Source: Jeotgalicoccus sp036782755 (GTDB lineage Bacteria; Bacillota; Bacilli; Staphylococcales; Salinicoccaceae). Taken from it: a stretch of DNA of 27,047 nt. A model generated the notes under the pieces. It was given only the letters and a program-made list of their open reading frames with translations, ran no database searches and was not told where the DNA came from. This document shows, in pieces, positions 15,006 through 21,799 of the stretch. Each line of letters opens with the position of its first letter. Within the stretch, counting starts at the first letter, position 1. The stretch covers positions 1 to 27,047 of the forward strand of contig DAIPYL010000018.1 in NCBI GenBank assembly GCA_036782755.1, written 5' to 3'. The translations under genes were made by a program, and so were the position numbers.

Positions 15006-16214
15006 TTATTCAGCAACCTTCTCAACTGCCGCTCCGAATTTCTCCAGAGCTTCATCAATTTCCGCGGCAGTTACATTAAGCGGGGGAAGCAGACGGACGA
15101 CGTTGTGTTTGGCTGCAACGACGAGCATCTTTTCATCATAGCATGCCGCAATTACGTCGGCTGCCTGCACTTTATCTTTAAACTGCACACCAATCAGCAG
15201 TCCCAGTCCCTTAAGTTCAGTAACAGCACCCGTCTGATCAGCAATCTGCTGCAGTCCTCTATTCAGCTGTTCTGCACGTGCCGCAACGTTATCTAAAAGC
15301 CCGGCATCCATGACTTCGTCAAAAATTGCATTGCCGACTGCCGCACCCAGCGGATTACCGCCGAGCGTTGTGCCGTGATCTCCCGGATTGAAGTGATCCG
15401 CAACTTTGTCAGTCGCCATAAACGCGCCCAGCGGGAAGCCGCCGCCAAGTCCTTTGGCGAGTGACACGATATCCGGTTCGAGTCCGAATTGTTCAAATGA
15501 GAAAAGCGTGCCCGTACGGCCCATGCCTGTCTGCACTTCATCGATAATTAACAGCAGTCCATTATCCTGCAGTTCCTTCAGCGCCTGCACGAATTCATCG
15601 CTCAATGAGTTAATCCCGCCTTCACCCTGAATCGTTTCAACAAGCACTGCACAAGTATTTTCATTTACAGCTGCTTTCAGTGCATCTGAATCATTTAAAG
15701 CAACATAATTCAATCCAGGTAATAACGGCTGGAAGTCTTTATGCATATCCGGCTGACCCGTCGCTGACAATGTTGCCATCGTACGGCCGTGGAATGAATC
15801 CGTCAGCGTAATAATTTCCGTACAGTGTTCACCGTTAACTTCCCTGCCGTATTTACGCGCAAGTTTCAGTGCACCTTCGTTCGCTTCGGCTCCGGAGTTC
15901 GAGAAGAACACTTTAGCCAATTTCCCTGCACCTTTATAATTCACCAGCTTATCAGCAAGTTCAATCGAAGGTTTATTCCAGTAAATGTTGGAAGTATGCA
16001 TTAACGTTGAAGCCTGCTTCGTTACTGCATCAACAATTTTTTCATTGGCGTGGCCTAAAATATTCGTCGCAATACCGGACACAAAATCCAGATATTCTTC
16101 GCCGTCGTTATTTGTCAGATATACCCCTTTACCGGAGACGAATAGTTTATCGCCGCGGCTATACGTATTAAACAGTGCCGAGTTTCCGAGTTCAATCAAA
16201 TCTTCTGTTGTCAT
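15006..16214 (-). CDS. argD: Acetylornithine aminotransferase
   Basis: A 402-aa PLP-dependent class III aminotransferase that converts N-acetylglutamate semialdehyde and glutamate to N-acetylornithine and 2-oxoglutarate. Visible landmarks are the phosphate-binding NSGAEANEGALKLAR (106-120), FHGRT near 141-145, the PLP-ring DEVQTGMGRTG (225-235) and the Schiff-base Lys254 in SLAKGLGGGFP. Its ATG overlaps the argB stop by ATGA, with GGAGGA lying inside the argB end, so translation is coupled. It is the last gene of argF-C-J-B-D. Ornithine aminotransferase is the main alternative by sequence, but the operon settles it. Confidence 0.94.
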   Translation of the reverse strand: MTTEDLIELGNSALFNTYSRGDKLFVSGKGVYLTNNDGEEYLDFVSGIATNILGHANEKIVDAVTKQASTLMHTSNIYWNKPSIELADKLVNYKGAGKLAKVFFSNSGAEANEGALKLARKYGREVNGEHCTEIITLTDSFHGRTMATLSATGQPDMHKDFQPLLPGLNYVALNDSDALKAAVNENTCAVLVETIQGEGGINSLSDEFVQALKELQDNGLLLIIDEVQTGMGRTGTLFSFEQFGLEPDIVSLAKGLGGGFPLGAFMATDKVADHFNPGDHGTTLGGNPLGAAVGNAIFDEVMDAGLLDNVAARAEQLNRGLQQIADQTGAVTELKGLGLLIGVQFKDKVQAADVIAACYDEKMLVVAAKHNVVRLLPPLNVTAAEIDEALEKFGAAVEKVAE

Positions 16215-17116
16215 AAAACTCTTCCTCCTTCATGCGGTATAATCATCGTGCCGATTCCTGCGTCAAAAAACAGTTCCAGTAATAATGAATGCTTAATGCG
16301 TCCGTCGACGATATGCGCCTGTTTTACACCTTTTTTAATTGCGTGCGAGCAGCATTCCACTTTAGGAATCATGCCGTCTGAAATCACACCGGATTCGATA
16401 TGCTGTTCGACCTGTGCAAGTGTCAATTCCGGCAGCAGCGTCGTTTCATCGTCCTTATCTTCGTATACCCCTTTTGTATCCGTTAAAAGAATAAATTTAT
16501 CAGCATTAATTGCACCGGCAATTTCTCCCGCAACATAATCCGCATTAATGTTATGTGTGTCGCCATTCCTATCCACACCGACCGGTGAGATCACAGGCAC
16601 GAAATCATTGTTAATGAGCATTGTCAGCAGCGTCGTATCTATCGATTCAATTTCTCCCACAAGTCCGATATCCACTTGTTCAGTTTCTCCGTTATCATTC
16701 ACTTCTTCGATAAACTTCTTCTTCACTTTAATCAGGTTGCCGTCTTTGCCGGAAATCCCGACCGCATTGCCGCCGATCTTATTGTAATGTTTAACGATAT
16801 CCTTATTCACTTGGCCGGACAGCACCATTTCAGCAACGGTCATGACCGCATCATCGGTAACACGCAGTCCTTTTTTAAACTCCGATTCGATATTGAGACT
16901 GGAGAGCATATCATTAATGAACGGACCGCCGCCGTGCACGATAACCGGTTTAATGCCGACCGACTTCATCAGCAGAACATCCTGCATGACAGACTCTTTT
17001 AAACTGTCGTTGACCATGGCATTGCCGCCGTATTTTAAAACGATAATATTATTTTGAAACACGTTAATATAGGGAAGGGCTTCGATCAGCGTATCTATTC
17101 TCTGTGTATCATTCAT
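16211..17116 (-). CDS. argB: Acetylglutamate kinase
   Basis: A 301-aa amino-acid kinase that phosphorylates N-acetylglutamate with ATP in the second step of arginine synthesis. The nucleotide-binding lysine lies in IVLKYGGNAM (Lys28). VHGGGPFINDML follows near 61-72, and ALTVAEMVLSGQVNK-like sequence (VMTVAEMVLSGQVNKDIV) lies near 91-108. The ATG at 17116 is used because AGGA from the argJ end is well placed; the longer in-frame ATG at 17146 overlaps argJ and lacks a ribosome binding site. This start leaves a 10-nt gap after argJ. Whether it is the arginine-inhibited form was not determined. Confidence 0.94.
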   Translation of the reverse strand: MNDTQRIDTLIEALPYINVFQNNIIVLKYGGNAMVNDSLKESVMQDVLLMKSVGIKPVIVHGGGPFINDMLSSLNIESEFKKGLRVTDDAVMTVAEMVLSGQVNKDIVKHYNKIGGNAVGISGKDGNLIKVKKKFIEEVNDNGETEQVDIGLVGEIESIDTTLLTMLINNDFVPVISPVGVDRNGDTHNINADYVAGEIAGAINADKFILLTDTKGVYEDKDDETTLLPELTLAQVEQHIESGVISDGMIPKVECCSHAIKKGVKQAHIVDGRIKHSLLLELFFDAGIGTMIIPHEGGRVL

Positions 17117-17126
17117 AGTTATCATC

Positions 17127-18347
17127 CTAACTTCTGTAGTCCGCATTAATTTTTACGTAATCGACCGACATATCGCACGTCCACACTTCACCGGAATAAT
17201 CACCGGTATTTAAATCGATAAAGATCTCAACATCCGTATTGCTTAAAATATTGTATGCGCGTCCTTCATCAAATGGAACGGCAAGTCCTTCATGGCATAC
17301 GAGCACTTCATCTTCACCGGAAGCGAATTTAATCGTAATCGTATTTGGATTAAGCGTTTCAGTGTCACTGTTGCCGATTGCCATAATGACACGTCCCCAG
17401 TTGGCATCCTGACCGTATACGGCAGTTTTAACGAGACTTGATGTTGCCACCGTCTTGGCAACGCTGACAGCATCACTTTTCGTTGCTGCATTAACAACGC
17501 TCACGGTAACGAATTTCGTGGCACCTTCAGCGTCCCGTGCAATCATTCGGGATAACTGCTGGCACATCACCGTGAGTACTGCAGTGAACTCATCTAAGTC
17601 TGCTTCATCCAGCATAACTTTATTCGTTGAAGCGAGGAGCACCGTATCGTTCGTACTTGTATCACCATCAATCGTCATCACGTTAAAGCTGTCATCAGTT
17701 GCAGATTTCAATGCAGTATTTAACGCGTTCTGAGACAGGGCGGCATCTGTCACAATGTAGCCGAGCATCGTGCCCATATTCGGATGAATCATGCCGGCAC
17801 CTTTAATAATGGCACCGAAATGAATGGTTTCTCCGCCGATTTCAGCTTCGAATGATAACTCCTTAGGTACAGTGTCCGTCGTCATAATTGCTTCTGCAGC
17901 TGACGTTGAACTGTCAGTACCAAGACCGCCGACGAGTGAATCAAGTCCTGCATAAAACGGTTTTAAATCGAGCGGCTCACCGATTACACCAGTTGAACTG
18001 ACGAGGACTTCATGTGCATCGATATGCAGCTTTTCAGCGACAGCGGATGTCATTGACTGCACATCTTCTTCGCCGTTCAGTCCGTTGCATGCATTCGCAT
18101 TACCGCTGTTAATTAAAATTGCTTTAAAATCCGTATAGTTTTTAATCATTTCCATATCGTAAAGCACAGAGTGCGCTTTCACTTTATTTCTTGTGAACAC
18201 GCCTGTGACGGTGGCACCGTCCGGGAAATAAATGAGCGCAAGATCTTTATCCTGCGCTTTAAACCCGGTATGTATACCGTTCGTTTCAACACCTTCAACT
18301 GCACACAGCCCTTTTTGCACCGATACTTTTTTTTCTCTAATCTTCAT
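17127..18347 (-). CDS. argJ: Bifunctional glutamate N-acetyltransferase / amino-acid acetyltransferase
   Basis: A 406-aa ornithine acetyltransferase-type enzyme that recycles the acetyl group from acetylornithine to glutamate, and in bifunctional forms also uses acetyl-CoA. It is a self-cleaving N-terminal nucleophile protein: the processing site is HPNMGTMLGYI, with cleavage between Gly192 and the nucleophile Thr193. Other conserved blocks are NSGNANACNG (80-89), SSTGVIGEPL (117-126) and the C-terminal ANWGRVIMAIGNS. GAGGG precedes the ATG, which lies 14 nt after the argC stop. Mono- versus bifunctional status cannot be read reliably; no argA-like gene is in the window. Confidence 0.94.
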   Translation of the reverse strand: MKIREKKVSVQKGLCAVEGVETNGIHTGFKAQDKDLALIYFPDGATVTGVFTRNKVKAHSVLYDMEMIKNYTDFKAILINSGNANACNGLNGEEDVQSMTSAVAEKLHIDAHEVLVSSTGVIGEPLDLKPFYAGLDSLVGGLGTDSSTSAAEAIMTTDTVPKELSFEAEIGGETIHFGAIIKGAGMIHPNMGTMLGYIVTDAALSQNALNTALKSATDDSFNVMTIDGDTSTNDTVLLASTNKVMLDEADLDEFTAVLTVMCQQLSRMIARDAEGATKFVTVSVVNAATKSDAVSVAKTVATSSLVKTAVYGQDANWGRVIMAIGNSDTETLNPNTITIKFASGEDEVLVCHEGLAVPFDEGRAYNILSNTDVEIFIDLNTGDYSGEVWTCDMSVDYVKINADYRS

Positions 18348-18361
18348 ATCAAAAACCCTCT

Positions 18362-19198
18362 CTAAGGCATCATGGCAATGGTATTGAGGCCTGATTTTTC
18401 AGGTAATCCAAACATGATGTTCATATTTTGCACTGCTTGTCCCGCTGCGCCTTTTCCTAAGTTATCAATAACCGATAAGACGATGAGACGGCCTGTGCGT
18501 TCGTCCAGCTGTACTGCGAGCTGGCAGTTATTTGTGCCGGCAACGTGTTTCATCTGAGGCAGTTGGCCTTGATTCAGGACATGAACAAACGGTTCATGCT
18601 CATATGCTGTCGTGTAGCTCTCGATAATATCTGCTTCGGTAATGCCGTCTTTAACAGTGGCATAAATAGTAGAGAAGATACCGCGTTCCGTTGGAATTAA
18701 GTGCGGTGTAAACTGCACCTGCACCGCATTTTCCGACGAGCTGTTCAGCTCCTGCTCGATTTCCGGAATGTGACGGTGGGCGAGGGGATTGTAAGCTTTA
18801 AAGTTGCCCATCAGTTCGGTCAGCAGTTTATCGACAGAAGCACTGCGCCCGGCACCGCTGACACCTGTTTTACTGTCGATAATAATCGACTGTTCATCGA
18901 CCAGTGCATCGTTGACTGCAGGGAGCATGCCGAGCAGGGCACTGGTAACGAAACAGCCGGGGTTTGCAATGTACTTTGCATCTTTAATATCATCTCTGTA
19001 TTTTTCAGGAAGACCGTAAACAAAGTCTTTCAGTAAATTCGGTGCAGCCTGTTCAACGTTATAAGTCTGTTCATAAACATCGATATTCTTCAGGCGGAAA
19101 TCTGCACCTAAATCGATGATTTTAACATCGTATGCTGAAGCGGTTGCTGCGAGCTCCATAGAATGACCGTGGGGCAGACAGATAAACACCACGTCGCT
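18362..19198 (-). CDS. argC: N-acetyl-gamma-glutamyl-phosphate reductase, 5' end lost in gap
   Basis: The visible 278 residues are the C-terminal four-fifths of ArgC, which reduces acetylglutamyl phosphate to the semialdehyde with NADPH. The active-site cysteine lies in IANPGCFVTSALLG (Cys82 of the visible part). TGVSGAGRSAS and LAHRHIPEIEQEL supply the remaining conserved substrate-binding and catalytic-histidine regions. Family members are about 345 aa, so about 65 N-terminal residues, including the GxxGxxG NADP loop, are missing into the N run. An open reading frame through the N run joins it to argF, but that is a product of the placeholder. The stop lies 14 nt before argJ. Confidence 0.92.
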   Translation of the reverse strand, partial: SDVVFICLPHGHSMELAATASAYDVKIIDLGADFRLKNIDVYEQTYNVEQAAPNLLKDFVYGLPEKYRDDIKDAKYIANPGCFVTSALLGMLPAVNDALVDEQSIIIDSKTGVSGAGRSASVDKLLTELMGNFKAYNPLAHRHIPEIEQELNSSSENAVQVQFTPHLIPTERGIFSTIYATVKDGITEADIIESYTTAYEHEPFVHVLNQGQLPQMKHVAGTNNCQLAVQLDERTGRLIVLSVIDNLGKGAAGQAVQNMNIMFGLPEKSGLNTIAMMP

Positions 19199-19298
19199 NN
19201 NNNNNNNNNNNNNNNNNNNNNNNNNNNNNNNNNNNNNNNNNNNNNNNNNNNNNNNNNNNNNNNNNNNNNNNNNNNNNNNNNNNNNNNNNNNNNNNNNN
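19199..19298. other. Assembly gap, 100 N placeholder, across the argF/argC junction
   Basis: Exactly 100 N. From family lengths, the hidden DNA must hold the last few codons of argF and about 65 codons of argC, so it should be at least about 200 bp. Confidence 0.95.
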
Positions 19299-20272
19299 GT
19301 TGCTGCCATAATTGCTTTAATAGAATGCATACGATTTTCACCCTGCTCAAACTGTTTCGCGTAATTTGCGTTAAACACGTCGGACGTTACTTCCATCTCT
19401 TCAATGCCAAACTCTTCTGCAACATTTTTTCCATACTCCGTATGTGTATCGTGGAAGGCCGGCAGGCAGTGCATGAAGATAAAGTTCTCGTTCACATTGG
19501 AAAGGAGTGGTTTATTAATCTGATAAGGCAGCAGTGTTTTAACACGTTCTTCGAAATGTTCCTCTTCACCCATCGACACCCAGACATCTGTATAAATGAC
19601 ATTGGCATTAATCACTGCAGCTTTAATGTCTGCTGTGATTTCTACTGTTGAACCTGAGGCTTTCGCATATCCTTTGGCGATATCTACGTATGACTGTTCA
19701 GGGAACAGAGATTCAGGTGCTGCGATTGTGACATCAGCGCCAAGCAGGGCCGCTGTAACAAGGAGTGAATTAGCTACATTGTTGCGGCCGTCACCGGCAT
19801 ACACGAGTTTAATACCGGCGAAGGTACCAAATTCTTCTTTAATCGTCATAAAGTCACCGATCATTTGTGTTGGATGCCAGTCATCAGTCAGACCGTTCCA
19901 GACAGGCACGCCGGAGTGTTCAGCAAGTTCTTCAACAACTGCCTGGCTCGCGCCTCTAAATTCAAGGCCGTCGAACATGCTGCCTAAAATTTTAGCTGTA
20001 TCAGCGACGGATTCTTTTTTACCAAGCTGGATATCGCCTGAGCCGAGAAATTCAGGTGCTGCCCCGAGGTCATTCGCTGCGACTGTAAAAGCAGCACGAG
20101 TGCGGGTAGAAGATTTTTCAAACAGCAATGCGATATTCTGTCCCTTTAAATACTGATGGGGAATATTATTTTTCTTCAATTGTTTTAAATGAATTGCGAA
20201 ATCAATCAGATACTCGACTTCCTTCTTATTGAAATCGCTGATTGTTAAAAAACTTTTACCTTGAAAATGCAT
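19299..20272 (-). CDS. argF: Ornithine carbamoyltransferase, 3' end lost in gap
   Basis: The visible 324 residues of about 332 form ornithine carbamoyltransferase, which makes citrulline from ornithine and carbamoyl phosphate. The carbamoyl-phosphate loop STRTR is at 55-59, HPTQ at 133-136, the ornithine-binding SMGEE at 233-237 and HCLP at 268-271. The sequence stops at IMAA followed by the start of a Thr codon, just short of the usual C-terminus. GGAG upstream of the ATG is well placed. It is the first gene of the operon, with a strong promoter at 20348-20376. Catabolic ArcB is the sequence alternative, but neighbours argC, argJ, argB and argD argue for the biosynthetic role. Confidence 0.93.
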
Positions 20273-20347
20273 GAAAACACTCCTTTTAGTCTATTTATCT
20301 TATTAATATTCGTTATAGTGTATAAATATAATTAATGGTTGTTGTTT

Positions 20348-20376
20348 ATAATATACAAAGTAAATTCATAAATCAA
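20348..20376 (-). promoter_or_regulatory. Promoter of the arg operon with an ArgR-like half-site
   Basis: On the minus strand TTGATT (20376-20371) and TATTAT (20353-20348) are separated by 17 bp. The spacer begins TATGAATTTACTTTGTA; its ATGAAT matches the left half of the ArgR/AhrC box (consensus TGAAT-N4-ATTCA), while the right half is poor. Repression by arginine through ArgR is likely from pathway knowledge, and only weakly supported by sequence. The leader to 20272 is about 70 nt. Confidence 0.7.
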
Positions 20377-20413
20377 GCTTTTTATCGTATGTATTCTCAT
20401 ATATCTGTATAAA

Positions 20414-20432
20414 TTTAAGTTATAAACTTAAA
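20414..20432. promoter_or_regulatory. Perfect dyad between the divergent arg and GntR promoters
   Basis: TTTAAGTTATAAACTTAAA is an 8-bp perfect inverted repeat around ATA. It ends 10 bp before the -35 of the GntR-operon promoter and lies 38 bp upstream of the arg-operon -35. The binding factor is unknown. Confidence 0.45.
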
Positions 20433-20442
20433 AATAAATATC

Positions 20443-20471
20443 TTGACGGATAATTGTGTTGTCTGTACTAT
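20443..20471 (+). promoter_or_regulatory. Sigma-A promoter of the GntR-ABC operon
   Basis: TTGACG (20443-20448) and TACTAT (20466-20471) are separated by 17 bp. The -10 is embedded in the inverted repeats at 20463-20494. Transcription would start near 20478, and the leader is about 40 nt. Confidence 0.78.
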
Positions 20472-20494
20472 ATTAATTAATACAGTTAGTACAG
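20463..20494. promoter_or_regulatory. Three-half-site operator, probably for the GntR protein
   Basis: CTGTACTA (20463-20470) and TAGTACAG (20487-20494) are exact reverse complements with 16 bp between. A third half-site, TACAG at 20481-20485, pairs with CTGTA at 20463-20467 across exactly 13 bp. From memory, YtrA-type GntR regulators of Bacillus bind AGTGTA-N13-TACACT, so the spacing fits. The site covers the -10 and the start point, as expected for autorepression. Confidence 0.65.
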
Positions 20495-20516
20495 CAAACC
20501 GACAGGAGGTGGATAC

Positions 20517-20897
20517 GTGTTTGATATCGATGTGAAAAGCCGCATGCCTATATATGAACAGATTACAGAAAATGTTAAGCGTCTGATCATGCAGGGTGTG
20601 CTGCTGCCGGAAGAAAAACTGCCGTCAGTGAGAAGTCTCGCACAGGAACTTACGATAAATCCCAACACGATCCAGAAAGCTTACAGAGAATTGGAAAGGG
20701 AAGGGTATGTAATTTCCCGTCCCGGAAAAGGGAGCTTTGTGAATGATATGACAGAAACGATGAACAGAGAGCATATTAAAACGTTAACGGACGAAGTGGA
20801 AGGTCTGATTAAGGAACTGGTATTTCTTGATGTGCCGGGCGTAAATTTAAAAGAATTGATAGATAAAGCAGAACGCGAGAAGGAGGGACAGGAATGA
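20517..20897 (+). CDS. GntR-family regulator, YtrA subfamily
   Basis: A 126-aa DNA-binding repressor. The GntR winged helix (about 6-76) shows YEQITENVKRLIMQGVLLPEEKLPSVRSLAQELTINPNTIQKAYRELEREGYV, the canonical GntR signature. The short C-terminal part (about 77-126) is a two-helix dimerisation tail with no effector domain, as in YtrA and the staphylococcal PmtR. The start is GTG at 20517 after a perfect AGGAGGT. The stop overlaps the ABC ATPase start by ATGA. It is very likely the autorepressor of the operon through the site at 20463-20494. YtrA relatives respond to cell-wall-active or membrane-active compounds, but the signal here is unknown. Confidence 0.92.
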   Translation: MFDIDVKSRMPIYEQITENVKRLIMQGVLLPEEKLPSVRSLAQELTINPNTIQKAYRELEREGYVISRPGKGSFVNDMTETMNREHIKTLTDEVEGLIKELVFLDVPGVNLKELIDKAEREKEGQE

Positions 20898-21799
20898 AGC
20901 TTCAGGTAAATGGTGTGGATAAGAGTTTCGGTAAAAATATTGCAGTGCAGCAGATAGATTTATCTATAACAGAAGGTACGATACACGGACTGTTAGGTTC
21001 GAACGGTGCGGGGAAAACGACTTTGATGAAAGTACTCTCAGGTATCTATAAAGCAGACAGCGGCACGGTGGACTACGACGGCAAGAACGTCTACGAAAAC
21101 CCGGACGTTAAAAGTGATGTCATCTTTATGCACGATATACCATTTTTCTTTAAAGGCGTGACATTAAAGAAGATGGCGAAGTTTTATAAAGCGATGTATA
21201 AAAACTGGTCGGAAGAACGCTTTAAACAGTTGTCCGCTCACTTCGGCATTGCACCGGATAAACAGCTGAATCAGCTGTCAAAAGGAATGAAGCGCCAGGC
21301 GGCATTCATTCTTGCGTTCTCGGCAAGACCGAAAGTTATGCTGCTGGATGAACCGTTTGACGGACTGGACCCGATTATGCGGAAACAGATTAAAAACATT
21401 CTGATGCAGGACATTGCGAACCATGGCATGACAGTCGTTGCATCAAGCCATAACTTAAGAGAAATGGAAGACTTATGCGACTCGGTGTCGATTATGCATG
21501 ACGGAAAGATACTGTTCCATAAAGAATTGACGGATATCAGAGGCACGCACTGCAAGCTGCAGATTGCCTTTAAAGAATTGCCTGAAGATAAATTCTTTAC
21601 AGATTTAAACGTCGTTCATCAGACAGTTAAAGGAAGAATTATTACATGTATAGTCAAGGGCGATATATCAAACCTGGAAGAAAAAGTTACGAAATACAAT
21701 CCGCTGATGTACGACATACTTCCGTTGACGCTGGAAGAAATATTTACTTATGAAATGGGGGAACTCGGTTATGAAATCTCAAACATCATTGTTGAATAG
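20894..21799 (+). CDS. ABC transporter ATP-binding protein
   Basis: A 301-aa cytoplasmic ATPase subunit. Walker A is GSNGAGKT (35-42), the signature is LSKGM (128-132), Walker B is VMLLDEP (148-154) and the H-loop histidine is His186 in ASSHNL. The Q-loop region, FMHDIPFFFKG, lacks an obvious glutamine, as in several YtrB/PmtA-like ATPases. The 75-residue C-terminal extension beyond the ATPase core is typical of ABC-2-type exporters. Translation is coupled to the GntR gene by ATGA, and the 3' end overlaps the permease gene by 29 nt. It supplies energy for the permease encoded next. Confidence 0.93.
   Translation: MKLQVNGVDKSFGKNIAVQQIDLSITEGTIHGLLGSNGAGKTTLMKVLSGIYKADSGTVDYDGKNVYENPDVKSDVIFMHDIPFFFKGVTLKKMAKFYKAMYKNWSEERFKQLSAHFGIAPDKQLNQLSKGMKRQAAFILAFSARPKVMLLDEPFDGLDPIMRKQIKNILMQDIANHGMTVVASSHNLREMEDLCDSVSIMHDGKILFHKELTDIRGTHCKLQIAFKELPEDKFFTDLNVVHQTVKGRIITCIVKGDISNLEEKVTKYNPLMYDILPLTLEEIFTYEMGELGYEISNIIVE

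Noticed and set aside
14775..15296. Plus-strand ORF through the second gap
   Set aside because: It is antisense to argD, crosses N, and contains the arg terminator; no start signal.
18362..20272. A single 636-residue ArgF-ArgC fusion protein
   Set aside because: The join runs through 100 N, both proteins lack expected residues at the junction, and the gap size is arbitrary.
20273..20347. T-box or other riboswitch in the arg leader
   Set aside because: The leader is short and AT-rich with no specifier-loop or antiterminator motif visible.
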